This document shows, piece by piece, positions 26,419-36,438 of a stretch of 53,310 nucleotides of DNA; positions within the stretch are counted from its first letter, which is position 1; each line of letters opens with the position of its first letter. Origin of the DNA: an uncultured bacterium (GTDB taxonomy: Bacteria; Babelota; Babeliae; Babelales; Babelaceae); contig CAIKXM010000050.1 of assembly GCA_903831405.1 (NCBI GenBank), forward strand, positions 1 through 53,310. Direction: 5' to 3'. The position numbers were made by a program, and so were the translations under genes. The notes under the pieces were generated by a model that ran no database searches, was not told the origin of the DNA, and was given only the letters and a program-made list of their open reading frames with translations.

Positions 26419-26892
26419 ATGAACAGAAATATATATACCTATATACTATATTGTAGTGTGTTTTGTATTATGCCTATTGGTTGTGCTGTTAATGCAGCTA
26501 TTACTGATATGCAACCGTCTCTTTCGCGGGCTTTTCTTGAACAGTTTGCCCCGCCGTTTGTCTATCAACATAATCAGTATGATGAGAATATTATTAATTT
26601 GGTCATTCGCGCATGGAGCAAACTTGATTTGCTACAGGCGTTTCATACCGAAGAGCAAGAGCGAGTGTTATTTTCGCGTGAAATTGTTGACGATATTTTG
26701 CTGCTGCATGGATTGCTTATTGTTGCAGACAAGCAACAATTTGATTGGTTGTCTGGATTAAGATCAGGTCTTGTAGAGCGCATTGCTATGATGAAGCAGA
26801 CAAGTGAATTATTGTTTGATCAATTGCCCTGTGACGAAGCCGCAACGATACGATTTGTTCTTGCAAAAATACTGAGCATTGTTGAAACGTGA
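26419..26892 (+). CDS. Small secreted protein of unknown function (157 aa)
   Basis: Not recognised. The leader MNRNIYTYILYCSVFCIM... probably ends at VNA, followed by a helical, mainly hydrophilic mature part of about 130 residues (ITDMQPSLSRAFLEQFAPP, then FHTEEQERVLFSREIVDDI). No cysteine-lipobox of good quality. AAAGGAAAG lies upstream of the ATG. It stands alone between two strong terminators. Confidence 0.7.
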   Translation: MNRNIYTYILYCSVFCIMPIGCAVNAAITDMQPSLSRAFLEQFAPPFVYQHNQYDENIINLVIRAWSKLDLLQAFHTEEQERVLFSREIVDDILLLHGLLIVADKQQFDWLSGLRSGLVERIAMMKQTSELLFDQLPCDEAATIRFVLAKILSIVET

Positions 26893-26912
26893 TTGTGTGT
26901 ATATTTTTACTT

Positions 26913-26952
26913 AAAAAAAAGAGTACCAATGTTTATTGGTACTCTTTTTTTT
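26913..26952. terminator. Bidirectional intrinsic terminator
   Basis: AAAAAAAAGAGTACCAAT pairs with ATTGGTACTCTTTTTTTT around a 4-base loop. It serves the convergent genes 26419 (+) and 26978 (-). Confidence 0.88.
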
Positions 26953-26977
26953 GACTTTATTCTGTAAAAAAAGCGCG

Positions 26978-29395
26978 TTATATTGTCTGTATCTTTTCTA
27001 CAGTTTTCATTATTGGATCTATATCTGCTTTGGTAATATACAGTTTATTAACTAATAATTCTTGGATCTGTATAAGTTGATTCTTATAGGGTGCGAGCAG
27101 TGTATACAGATCTTTTTCGTACTGGTTTTTAATAGGTATTGCAGCAGCAATGTGCTCTTTTTCAAATGTAGGTTTTGTTATAGGATCTTTTTGTACTGGT
27201 GCAATATAGCTATGGTGTTGCAGGCAAATCATATCTATTACTTTTTGTGTATCTTTTTGCCCATATCCACTAACGCTTCCACTCAGTAGTTGTTCGCTAC
27301 AGCTGCCTGCTAAGTAATAATAGCATTGATTTTTGTCTGCTCTCTGCGCACATGATTGCGTTGCAACTTTTGCAAGAGTAAAGCATGCGCCAAACTGCTT
27401 TGCATACATTGTTTGTGGGTCTGCTTTGACAAAGCTCCAGGTCTCGCCAGGCGCTTGAGTATATTGCTGTATGGTTGCAGATTCTACATAGTAGGGCAGG
27501 TCAAACATATATGAGGCAACAATGCAACCAGCTTGATAGGCAGCAATACGCTCTTTTTCGCCCCGTTCAAGAGAACAACCAGGAATAATATGTCGTACAT
27601 GGAAGCAAAATGCATAATAAAGATCTCTGTCAGTAATGCTACGTATACTCTTTTTTGCCTGGTATGATGCGGTGTTGAATATAGTGTTAAGCATGCTGAA
27701 TGTGCAGCCATTGGTAAGTTCTGTTAATTGTTCTAAGTTCAGCGAGGCAGGGTTTACGGCTGCTTTTTTGCATAACGTGGTGAATGTGTGCAGGCGCTGA
27801 TTTTTTGTTGGATAATCACACTGAATAATCAGATCAAATCTACCCGGTCTCATAAGAGCGCTATCAAGAACATCAGGGCGGTTGGTTGCTGCAATAAATA
27901 TAATTTGTTTGTCAGGGTCAGCATTTTTTGCCAAGTCATCAAGGATAATAAGAAAATCGGTTAATAGTTTAAAATTAGCTTCTTGCTGTAGTCGAAGTAA
28001 ATGAATTTCATCAATAAAGACAACGCAGGGCGCTTGTGCCTTTGCATCATCTATGACTTTTTTGAGTCCATTCTCACCCCAGCTCAAGAGCTCTGTTATA
28101 TCTGTGGTAATTAACCCCAATTCATCTTTTTTGCCCATTTGCTTATACATGCTGTTTACTGATGCGCAAAAGGCTTTAATGGTAAAGGTTTTACCATTTC
28201 CTGATGCACCGGTAAAGAGTAATGCTTTGGGAATGCTAATGCCCGTTCTAATATAGAGTGCAGGGTCCTTTAAAAATGCTAATAAATCATTGAGCGGTTG
28301 TGTTTGATCGGTAAGTTCTGCAAAGATTGGATCATCAAGGCGTGGATGATGTTCGAAGGTATTTTGTTCGTGTATGGTATCCGTTATGCCCAAAAGATAG
28401 TCCGAAAGACGTTTTTTGTATTGCGTGTATTTTTTGTTACATTCTTCATAGCCAAAGCCCATTTTATCAAGAGCAAGATAGCCCATAGGGAGAGCTGTTG
28501 ATGCTTGTTTAATGTCAATAGCTTTTGCTACCTGTATGAGGGGCTTAACCGTTTTATCCATAATGTTTTTTGATATATGAATAGCTTTTTGAGTGATTTT
28601 TTCCATCAGTGATAATGAAATAGGTTTTACTGGCAAAGGCTTTTGCATAGAGAAAAAGTTTTTTACGCTATCTATATACGATAGTTTCACGGCGATTTTT
28701 GTTGGTTGTTTTTCTTGTAATGTTGATAAGTATATGACTGCTATTGTTGCACATACAAAACCATATTTGGCACATTGGGTGAGATGAAAACGCTTATTGA
28801 TAGATCGAGCGCGCTGGCATACGCGATTAAGCTTAGAGTATCCGGCTGTCTTGAGAGATGATTCAATAGTAGAAAGATTTTTAGAAAATTGTTCATTGAA
28901 TTGCACTATCTTATTAACAAGAATTGCGCATTCTTGCTCCGAGACTTCTTCCCTGGGTAGTAATTCATATGGTGAGAGATTAATGCTTTTGAACGATGTT
29001 TTTAATGCATTCGTATATAGATCAGAAAGCATAAGTATACGGTGCAGGTGGGGCACCAGTTCTTCGAGCGTTGTTGGCTGGGGATGCTCTACCAGTTCTT
29101 CGTTGATAACTGACATACAATCATTAATCCAGGAAAGTACATTGTTTTTCTTATGCATTGTAACCGCAACGAACTTGTTATTTGTAATAAGTTGCGCAGT
29201 TGTTTGCAAGTAACTCTGTAATTGCTGGGTGTGCATTTTCCATAGGGAAAATGTTTTAAAAGCTAATTGTTCTGTTATCGGTTGTTTTGCATCTAAAGAT
29301 TCTATATGCATAGCATACAGATTGGGTGCAATTCCTGTAGTGCTTATCAGCGCAAGCAGTATAAATAATAGCGATTGTCTTTTGTGTATATTCAT
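26978..29395 (-). CDS. Exported FtsH-like AAA protein with inactivated protease domain
   Basis: An 805-residue protein: leader ending NLYA-M, long helical region, a hydrophobic segment near 211-225, then an AAA+ domain with FTGASGNGKT (about 394-403), CVVFIDEIH and FIAATNRPDVLDSALMRPGRFD, the last being typical of FtsH. The C-terminal part aligns with peptidase M41 (GEKERIAAYQAGC..., then YYYLAGSCSEQLLSG and GYGQKDTQKVIDM), but the zinc site HEAGH is YQAGC: both His and the Glu are replaced, so proteolysis is not expected. The Asp corresponding to the third ligand seems kept. ATG 29395 has GGAG nine bases upstream. It could be an ATP-driven unfoldase or chaperone on the outer side. AAA/FtsH ancestry is sure; export is inferred from the leader. 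Confidence 0.88.
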   Translation of the reverse strand: MNIHKRQSLLFILLALISTTGIAPNLYAMHIESLDAKQPITEQLAFKTFSLWKMHTQQLQSYLQTTAQLITNNKFVAVTMHKKNNVLSWINDCMSVINEELVEHPQPTTLEELVPHLHRILMLSDLYTNALKTSFKSINLSPYELLPREEVSEQECAILVNKIVQFNEQFSKNLSTIESSLKTAGYSKLNRVCQRARSINKRFHLTQCAKYGFVCATIAVIYLSTLQEKQPTKIAVKLSYIDSVKNFFSMQKPLPVKPISLSLMEKITQKAIHISKNIMDKTVKPLIQVAKAIDIKQASTALPMGYLALDKMGFGYEECNKKYTQYKKRLSDYLLGITDTIHEQNTFEHHPRLDDPIFAELTDQTQPLNDLLAFLKDPALYIRTGISIPKALLFTGASGNGKTFTIKAFCASVNSMYKQMGKKDELGLITTDITELLSWGENGLKKVIDDAKAQAPCVVFIDEIHLLRLQQEANFKLLTDFLIILDDLAKNADPDKQIIFIAATNRPDVLDSALMRPGRFDLIIQCDYPTKNQRLHTFTTLCKKAAVNPASLNLEQLTELTNGCTFSMLNTIFNTASYQAKKSIRSITDRDLYYAFCFHVRHIIPGCSLERGEKERIAAYQAGCIVASYMFDLPYYVESATIQQYTQAPGETWSFVKADPQTMYAKQFGACFTLAKVATQSCAQRADKNQCYYYLAGSCSEQLLSGSVSGYGQKDTQKVIDMICLQHHSYIAPVQKDPITKPTFEKEHIAAAIPIKNQYEKDLYTLLAPYKNQLIQIQELLVNKLYITKADIDPIMKTVEKIQTI

Positions 29396-29722
29396 AATAA
29401 TAGGCTCCATTAGTGTTGTTATTTGTTTTTATATATAACAATAATTAATTTGTATGATGATATATGATGATATTTGTACGCGTTATATAGAACAAGTGTA
29501 ATAAGAAATATAAAAAAGTCGATTATTTGTATAAAACATATTGATATTATTTCAATTAGAATGTTTATTTTTACACAGGTGTATATGTTCAAAGAATATG
29601 GGTATTTTTCACACAGTACTGTTTTAGCGTTACTCTGCAAGCAATGTTAAAAGTAGTGAAAGGGGGCAAAGCTAAACAGGGCTGGCTGTATATGTGTATA
29701 AAATTGAGTAGAAGCTATTTTT
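29396..29722. other. Gene-free AT-rich stretch
   Basis: Contains TATATGATGATATATGAT-like short repeats and a 73-codon hydrophobic minus-strand frame (29419-29640) without a ribosome site, which I do not call. It probably carries the promoter of the FtsH-like gene. Confidence 0.5.
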
Positions 29723-29775
29723 AAAGCTACATAGAGTTATGAATAGTAAAATTATTCATAACTCTATGTAGCTTT
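29723..29775 (-). terminator. Long hairpin after ileS
   Basis: AAAGCTACATAGAGTTATGAATA has a perfect complement at 29753-29775. It lies 17 bases beyond the ileS stop. The T tract is short on the minus side. Confidence 0.65.
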
Positions 29776-29791
29776 TTATTAGCGTATAGCT

Positions 29792-32614
29792 TTATTTAGC
29801 AATAATTGCTGCGCAACGTTCACACAAGCCATCTTCTGCCTGCGTTGTCGTCCACCACCAGCAACGAGGGCACTTAACTCCAGCAGCATGCTGAGCTGAA
29901 CAGTAGATGCCTTTTAGTCCTGTTTCTTGCATGCTTTCTTCTTTGGTTGTAATAACTTTGGCATCAGAAACAATTAAGAATTCTCGCAGGAAATCTTCGA
30001 CTGACACGTTGTTTGTTTTTAAGAATTCAATGAATTGTGTCCAGCCTTCGTATTGTTGGTACGATTGATCAACATATATACGTATTTCAACTTCAAGTGA
30101 ATGTTTTACCGACCCTGTTTCGCGCAATAGTTCAATGCTTCGTAATAATGCTGAGCGTATATCAAGCAAGATGGTATCGATAAACGTGTAATTGCATACT
30201 TGTGTGCAATCTATGCAGGTGTTTTCAAACGTTCTAAATTCTTGCAAGTGAATAGACGTATGTTCAGCGCCTTGGTATTGGTCTGCAACAAGTTCTGCAG
30301 TAAATGACATAATAGGTGCGGCGATACGAGTAAGCGTATCAAGAATATACCAGAGTACTGTTTGCGCACTGCGACGCTTTAATCCAGAGGCGTCTTCAAC
30401 GTATAAACGATCTTTGACGACATCAAGATAGAGCGAGCTTAGGTTTGTTGAACAGTATTGTGCAAGACCATGAAAGACGGCTGTCGTATCATAACGAGCA
30501 TATGCTTCATACATAGAGGTTGAGAATTGCGTTAATGCATAGAGTGCATAGCGATCCATTACGGTCAAATCTGCTACACTTACTGCATCTTTGCTATGGT
30601 CATAGTCAAAAGTATTTTGCAATAAGAATCTCATAGTGTTACGAATTTTACGATATACTTCGGACACATTGTTAACAACCGTATCAGAGATAAGCGCATC
30701 ACCATCATTACCAATAGAAGCTACCCATAAGCGCAGTCCATCAGTACCAATTTTATCTATGATTTCTTGTGGCGCAACGACATTACCAAGAGACTTGGAC
30801 ATTTTTTGCCCCTTGCCGTCAACGGTAAATCCATGCGACATGATAGTGTTCATTGGTGCTATGCCATGCAGTGCAATACTGGTGAGCAATGAGCTTTGGA
30901 ACCAACCACGGTATTGATCGATACCTTCAAGATACAAATCTGCAGGGAATGATAATTGTGGGTTGTTTGCAAGAACGGCATAGTGACTGAGTCCCGACTC
31001 AAACCATACATCTAAAATATTTGTTTCTTTGGTCCACTCATTAGATCCACAGTGAGGACATGCTATATCACCCATAAGTTCTTGCGGGGAAACAATATCC
31101 CAATACTCAACACCATGCTCTTTGATTCCTGCTACTGCCTTCATACCAAGATCATGGGTAATGTATGCATTATTACATGATTTGCAAATAAGTGCAGGAA
31201 TAGGAACACCCCATGAGCGCTGACGAGATAGACACCATTCCCAACGATTTTCAACCGTTGCTTTGAGTGAGAATTTGCCTGAGCTTGGATTAAATGCCAT
31301 AGCATTTATTGCATCAAGCGAGCGTGATTGTATTTGATGTTTTTGCAGATCAAAGAACCATTGGGGTGTTGCGCGGAACATTAATCCTTGATGGCAGCGC
31401 CAACAATGAGGATAGCTGTGTTTAATTGATGTCTTGGCAAGCAGCATGCCTTGCCCTGCAAGTGCTTTGATAACCCAAATTTGCCCGTCCTGTATCGACA
31501 TGCCTGCTAATTCTTTTGGAATAATATCAGTGGAATAACTGCCTGTTGGGGTAAGTGGTGAAAATATTTCAAGATTATTTTTAATACCTATCTCATAGTC
31601 AATAGGTCCACAGCCAGGAGCACAATGTACAAAAGCGGTTCCATCACTAAGAGATACTGCTTCTTCGTCAAAGATAAGCGGTACTGTTTTGCTCGCATCA
31701 AATGGATGTTGAAGGCGAGCTCCTGCAAGAGTAGAGCCGACAATTTCGCTAATAACTTCGCATGGTTTGTTTATAACTTTTTCAAAATCAGCAAGGCGCG
31801 CTGTAGCGATAATAACAATTTTACCCTCGCAACGAACTACTGAATATGTAGCTTTTGGATGTGCAAGAACGCCGCGATTTAACGGTACTGTCCAAGGCGT
31901 TGTTGTCCAAATTGCAGCATATACTTGTTCTTGTGCATCAATGTTTGCTGTATCAAAAAGATGTGTAATGGTGCTATTGTCAAACGCAAAGGCAATATAG
32001 AGAGACGGATCCTTGCGGTCTTGGTACTCAATCTCTGCGGTAGCCAGTGTTGTTTGACATGATGAACACCAGGTAACGGTTTTGTTTTTTCGTTCAATAC
32101 ATCCTTTGTCGACAAGCTCAATAAATGCCTGCACAATTGCTGCTTCATAATTATAGTCCATGGTGATATATGGATTTTCCCAATCCATAATAGCGCCGAG
32201 TTGTCGAAATTCAGTTCTCTGTATATTGACCCACTGGGTTGCATAGGCGCGGCATGCTTTTTTAAGCTCAGCTCCTTTGAGCGTGTTGTCTTGTTGTGTT
32301 ACTTTGAGCTCGATAGGTAAGCCATGGCAATCCCAACCAGGCTTTACCGGGACATGGTATCCTGCCATGCGATACGATTTGGTAACAATATCTTTGAGAA
32401 TTACATTATATGCATGGCCCAGGTGAATATGTCCATTAGCGTAGGGAGGCCCAACGTGAAGGATATATTTTTTTTTGCCGTCATTGAGTTTTGTTGCTTT
32501 GTTGTATATATCTTGATTTTGCCAACGCTCTATCAAAGCAGGATCGTCAACTTTTGATTGAGGGCGAATAGAAAAAGTTGTTTGCGGAAGATTTAAACTA
32601 TTTTTATAATCCAC
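29792..32614 (-). CDS. ileS: Isoleucyl-tRNA synthetase
   Basis: A 940-residue bacterial-type IleRS: class I HIGH motif as HIHLGHA at about residue 50, the editing CP1 domain (YAAIWTTTPWTVPLN), KMSKS in GQKMSKSLGN, and a C-terminal zinc finger (CPRCW ... CERC). The start is taken as GTG 32614, preceded by AAGGA seven bases upstream; this gives VDYKNSLNLPQT, matching the usual DYK-TLNLP N-terminus. An in-frame GTG at 32668 would overlap the ABC gene by 34 bases and add 18 unrelated residues. It lies 20 bases after the ABC exporter gene in the same operon. Confidence 0.96.
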   Translation of the reverse strand: MDYKNSLNLPQTTFSIRPQSKVDDPALIERWQNQDIYNKATKLNDGKKKYILHVGPPYANGHIHLGHAYNVILKDIVTKSYRMAGYHVPVKPGWDCHGLPIELKVTQQDNTLKGAELKKACRAYATQWVNIQRTEFRQLGAIMDWENPYITMDYNYEAAIVQAFIELVDKGCIERKNKTVTWCSSCQTTLATAEIEYQDRKDPSLYIAFAFDNSTITHLFDTANIDAQEQVYAAIWTTTPWTVPLNRGVLAHPKATYSVVRCEGKIVIIATARLADFEKVINKPCEVISEIVGSTLAGARLQHPFDASKTVPLIFDEEAVSLSDGTAFVHCAPGCGPIDYEIGIKNNLEIFSPLTPTGSYSTDIIPKELAGMSIQDGQIWVIKALAGQGMLLAKTSIKHSYPHCWRCHQGLMFRATPQWFFDLQKHQIQSRSLDAINAMAFNPSSGKFSLKATVENRWEWCLSRQRSWGVPIPALICKSCNNAYITHDLGMKAVAGIKEHGVEYWDIVSPQELMGDIACPHCGSNEWTKETNILDVWFESGLSHYAVLANNPQLSFPADLYLEGIDQYRGWFQSSLLTSIALHGIAPMNTIMSHGFTVDGKGQKMSKSLGNVVAPQEIIDKIGTDGLRLWVASIGNDGDALISDTVVNNVSEVYRKIRNTMRFLLQNTFDYDHSKDAVSVADLTVMDRYALYALTQFSTSMYEAYARYDTTAVFHGLAQYCSTNLSSLYLDVVKDRLYVEDASGLKRRSAQTVLWYILDTLTRIAAPIMSFTAELVADQYQGAEHTSIHLQEFRTFENTCIDCTQVCNYTFIDTILLDIRSALLRSIELLRETGSVKHSLEVEIRIYVDQSYQQYEGWTQFIEFLKTNNVSVEDFLREFLIVSDAKVITTKEESMQETGLKGIYCSAQHAAGVKCPRCWWWTTTQAEDGLCERCAAIIAK

Positions 32615-32634
32615 GAATTCATCCTTAGGAAAGG

Positions 32635-34407
32635 TTATTTTAAAAAGAGCGTTTGTTGTTGTTGCCACATACTTGCATAATAACCATTATAACCTAACAA
32701 TTCTGTATGAGAACCTTGTTCAATAATTTTTCCATTTTGAAGAACAATAATTTTGTCAGCGTGAACAACGGTTGAGAGGCGATGGGCGATGATAAGAGTG
32801 GTGTTTCCGGTTGATAATTCACATAAATTTTTTTGAATCATTTGTTGTGTATACGTATCAAGTGCCGAGGTTGCTTCATCAAAAATATATAATGAGGGGC
32901 GCTTGAGGAATACTCGTGCTATTGCTACACGTTGTTTTTCACCGCCCGAGAGAGCAAGACCTCGAGAGCCAACAAGCGTTTGATATCCCTGTGGCAATCG
33001 ATCGATAAAATCTTTGAGCAATGCACAATGCACTGCATACTCAACATCAATAGGACTTACATTAAGATGTCCGTAGCGAATGTTTTCATATAATGTTGTA
33101 TCAAAAAGGGTTACATCTTGAGGGATGATACCAATTCCACAGCGTAGCGAATCAAGAGAAAAGTCGCGTATGTCTTTACCGTCAAAAAGAATAGCACCAT
33201 TGGTTACATCAAAAAATCTAAATAATAGCCTACCGATAGTCGACTTGCCTGATCCTGTTGAACCAATAAGGGCTACTGTTTTGCCCGCGGGAATATCAAA
33301 GGAGACGTCGTCAAGAATCATGCGTTGATTATCGTAGGAAAAAGAAACATTGCAAAATTCTATATGAGGTGCTTGTTTAATCATGCATAGAGCAAGTGGT
33401 TTTTCTATAATGTCTGGCTTGATTGCAAAGATGCGCATAACATATTCCATATCAACAAGACCTTCTCGTATTTTGCGCACCATGTAGGCAAAACTATCAA
33501 TGAGTGATGAAGTAAATTGAAGAAAATAGGCATGAATGGCGACAAATTCACCAACGGTAAGTTTTCCATATAATGCTTTATATCCAAGTGCAAGGGTAAA
33601 AATGAGCAAGCTTATACCAATGATTACACTTCCTCCGCCATAGACGCCGATAAACGTTGTTGTCCAACGACGTGTTGCTGCAGTTTCACGTTCCAAAAGC
33701 AGTTGTTCGCAGGATAAATGTTCATATTTCTGTGATGAAAAATATTTGATAGTTTCAAAATTAGTTAAGCTGTCTGCAATCCATGCACTTGTTTTTGACT
33801 GCGCATCATTATAACCTCTCTGAAAGCCCGAGGCCCATTCGACTGCATAAAGCATGTATCCACAATATAAAACAAAAACAAAGAATAAAACAAAGCCATA
33901 GCCAAAGCCATATAAATATCCAAATGTTATACTTGCTAAAATTATTTCAACACAGGATGGGATAACATATAAAAATATAGCCCAGAACATATCAGGAAAA
34001 GCTCTCTGAGCACGATCAAGGGCCTGTATAATAGCTCCAGTTTTTGCCGTTAAGTGAAAGTTGAGCGAGAGATTATGCAGGTGATCAAAGAGTGAAAGAC
34101 TTAATCGGTGAACGCCATGCTCAAGAACGCTAAATATACAGACATCGCGTAGTTGTGTAATTAATGCGCTTATTGTCCAGAGAAGACCGTATCCTCCAAT
34201 AATAAACAATATAAGTGATTTTGAAGAGCCGCCAATGGTAGTGATTTTTTGGATAGTGTATCCAAAAGCAAGTGGTATTATTATGTTAAGAGCAATGGCG
34301 CATGCAACAAGTAGAAATGAGAGCAGCAAGCGTGCGCGCATTCGCCAGTCTTTATCCCATACGTACGGAAATAATTGTTTTACTACGATCCAAATAGCCC
34401 TACTCAT
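32635..34407 (-). CDS. Atm1-type ABC exporter, half-transporter A
   Basis: A 590-residue half-transporter: an N-terminal six-helix membrane domain and a C-terminal ATPase with GSTGSGKST, the signature LSGGEKQR, Walker B LYIFDEAT and IIAHRLSTV. The membrane part, with FHLTAKTGAIIQALDRA and NFETIKYF, matches the Atm1/HMT1/ABCB7 group, which export glutathione-like sulfur compounds or metals. It overlaps the upstream exporter gene by ATGA, so the two are made together and may form a heterodimer. The substrate is not known. Confidence 0.92.
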   Translation of the reverse strand: MSRAIWIVVKQLFPYVWDKDWRMRARLLLSFLLVACAIALNIIIPLAFGYTIQKITTIGGSSKSLILFIIGGYGLLWTISALITQLRDVCIFSVLEHGVHRLSLSLFDHLHNLSLNFHLTAKTGAIIQALDRAQRAFPDMFWAIFLYVIPSCVEIILASITFGYLYGFGYGFVLFFVFVLYCGYMLYAVEWASGFQRGYNDAQSKTSAWIADSLTNFETIKYFSSQKYEHLSCEQLLLERETAATRRWTTTFIGVYGGGSVIIGISLLIFTLALGYKALYGKLTVGEFVAIHAYFLQFTSSLIDSFAYMVRKIREGLVDMEYVMRIFAIKPDIIEKPLALCMIKQAPHIEFCNVSFSYDNQRMILDDVSFDIPAGKTVALIGSTGSGKSTIGRLLFRFFDVTNGAILFDGKDIRDFSLDSLRCGIGIIPQDVTLFDTTLYENIRYGHLNVSPIDVEYAVHCALLKDFIDRLPQGYQTLVGSRGLALSGGEKQRVAIARVFLKRPSLYIFDEATSALDTYTQQMIQKNLCELSTGNTTLIIAHRLSTVVHADKIIVLQNGKIIEQGSHTELLGYNGYYASMWQQQQTLFLK

Positions 34408-36209
34408 ATATCCTTCAATTCTTTTTTTCTGATTTTATTTTGTTGATTCCACAGCCGTGCATACATACCATCTTTTATCAATAGTTCTTCATGTGATCCT
34501 TGTTCTACGATTTTTCCTTTATCAAACACTATAATTATATCAGCATGAGTAACCGTTGAAAGGCGATGCGCTATAATAAGTGTTGTTTTCCCAATAGAAA
34601 GTTCTTCAAGATTTTTTTGAATTTGTTTCTCTGTTTTTGTGTCAAGTGCAGACGTTGCTTCGTCAAAAACATATATTGCGGGTTCTTTGAGTAACACTCG
34701 TGCAATAGATATGCGCTGCTTTTCTCCGCCGGATATTTTAAGCCCTCGCTCACCAATCATTGTTGCATACCCATCTGGCTGTTTTTCAATAAAATCTTTA
34801 AGATGTGCTTTTGCTATTGCATCATTAACTTCATCCATTGTGGCAGTAGGGCGAGCGTACATCAAGTTATTATATAATGTTGTGTTAAAGAGTGCTGTTT
34901 CTTGGGGAACGATGCCAATCGATTTTTGTAATGACTTTTGAGTGACAAATCGTATGTCGTGTCCAGAGATTTTTATAGAGCCTGCCTGCACATCATAAAA
35001 TCTGAATAATAATTTAACGATGGTTGATTTGCCTGATCCTGTTGCGCCAACAAATGCTACTGTTTTGCCAGCCGGGACAAAGAATGAAATATCATCAAGT
35101 ACAACTCGCCGCTTGTCATAACCAAAGGAAACATGGTTAAATTCTATAGTTGGGGTGTCGACCCATAAATCGATCGCGAAAGGAACATCGACTATCTCTG
35201 ATTTTTGATCAAGCAGGTCGAACACATGTTCAAGATCAGCAAGAGATTCTCGAAGTCTGCGGAAAACATATCCAAAACTACCTAGAGGCAACATGCATTG
35301 GAGGACATAGCTATTAATTGCTATAAAGTCACCAATGGTATGTGTGTGGTGATATACGGCATATCCTGAGATAATATTAAAAATGGTAAAACCAATACCA
35401 ACTACAATGCCTTGTCCAACATTTACCAGTTCGCTTCTGATATAGCGCTCGGTTCCTGCTACTTCTTCTGCCTTTAATAACTGGTTGCATGATTCAAATT
35501 CAAAATCATGATTGGCAAAATATTTAACGGTCTCAAAGTTGAGCAAACTGTCAACAATGCGTGAGCTTGTTTTTTTGCGAATCTCATTATACTTTCGCTG
35601 CGAAACAATCGACCATTCAATGGCATAGTAACTAAAAACAATGTACACAATAAGCATTACAAAAAGCAGTAGACCATATACAAATCCATACATCCACCAT
35701 AGAATGCCGATAGAAACCAGTATCTCCAAAAGAACAGGAACAATCATCAAAAAAACGCCCCACACAATATCGGGCAATGCGCGAGGTACTCGTTCAATTA
35801 TATTAAGAATTGCTCCGGTAGACTTTTCTACATGAAAGCGTTGCGAGAGGGTGTGCAGGTGTCGAAAAAGAGTTCCTACAAATACCCGCGAACCATAAAA
35901 AATAACTCTGAACACAAAAAGCTCACGTATAGGGATCATGATCATACTCAGCGACCATATAAAAGAGTATGCGCCTAGCGCTATCAGTATCATATGTTTT
36001 GCAGAAGATACGCTCAAAATATCTACAGCATGCTTTAAAAATAATGGTATTGAAACATTGATAAGCAGTGAAAATAGTGCAAAGACAAATGATATAAAAA
36101 GTCTAATGCGTAGATTAGGCTCGTCGCTCCATAAGAAGGCAAGCACACGCACAAGATTGTGCCATGCTGATTTTTTTTCTCTGTTTTCTTTTTTTGCCAT
36201 AGATTGCAT
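34404..36209 (-). CDS. Atm1-type ABC exporter, half-transporter B
   Basis: A 601-residue paralogue of the gene downstream: FHVEKSTGAILNIIERVPR and NFETVKYF in the membrane domain, GATGSGKST, ISGGEKQR, IYVFDEAT and IIAHRLSTV in the ATPase. Both ATP sites keep the catalytic Glu. ATG 36209 has TTAGGTG nine bases upstream; a second ATG is three codons on. It is the first gene of the operon exporter B-exporter A-ileS. Confidence 0.92.
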   Translation of the reverse strand: MQSMAKKENREKKSAWHNLVRVLAFLWSDEPNLRIRLFISFVFALFSLLINVSIPLFLKHAVDILSVSSAKHMILIALGAYSFIWSLSMIMIPIRELFVFRVIFYGSRVFVGTLFRHLHTLSQRFHVEKSTGAILNIIERVPRALPDIVWGVFLMIVPVLLEILVSIGILWWMYGFVYGLLLFVMLIVYIVFSYYAIEWSIVSQRKYNEIRKKTSSRIVDSLLNFETVKYFANHDFEFESCNQLLKAEEVAGTERYIRSELVNVGQGIVVGIGFTIFNIISGYAVYHHTHTIGDFIAINSYVLQCMLPLGSFGYVFRRLRESLADLEHVFDLLDQKSEIVDVPFAIDLWVDTPTIEFNHVSFGYDKRRVVLDDISFFVPAGKTVAFVGATGSGKSTIVKLLFRFYDVQAGSIKISGHDIRFVTQKSLQKSIGIVPQETALFNTTLYNNLMYARPTATMDEVNDAIAKAHLKDFIEKQPDGYATMIGERGLKISGGEKQRISIARVLLKEPAIYVFDEATSALDTKTEKQIQKNLEELSIGKTTLIIAHRLSTVTHADIIIVFDKGKIVEQGSHEELLIKDGMYARLWNQQNKIRKKELKDI

Positions 36210-36356
36210 TTTTTACGCACCTAAAAAATAAGTAGTGATTTAAAAATCTTGCTACACAAAATACTTTTTCATAAAATTTATTCTGCACATATGCCAGGCG
36301 TTTATCAAGACTTTGCATAAAATGTTTTAATCATCATGCTGCCTTGAATATTATTT

Positions 36357-36385
36357 GTTACAAAATATGGTATTATTAGTATAAT
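36357..36385 (+). promoter_or_regulatory. Candidate promoter for the HspR-like gene
   Basis: GTTACA at 36357-36362 and TATAAT at 36380-36385, 17 bases apart. No clear HAIR-type operator is visible. Confidence 0.35.
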
Positions 36386-36438
36386 AGTATGTTGCTTGTT
36401 GTTGGTTATTTTGTATTTTTCCCCTTCGAAAATTAAAG

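Noticed and set aside
28797-29213. 138-codon plus-strand ORF inside the FtsH-like gene
   Set aside because: Antisense to a clear AAA/FtsH-type gene, with no ribosome site and no recognisable protein.
29419-29640. 73-codon hydrophobic minus-strand ORF
   Set aside because: AT-rich composition alone gives such frames; no ribosome site and no homology noted.
29723-29775. Long perfect inverted repeat as a transposon end or MITE
   Set aside because: Only one such hairpin is seen, it sits right after ileS, and there is no target-site duplication; a terminator is simpler.
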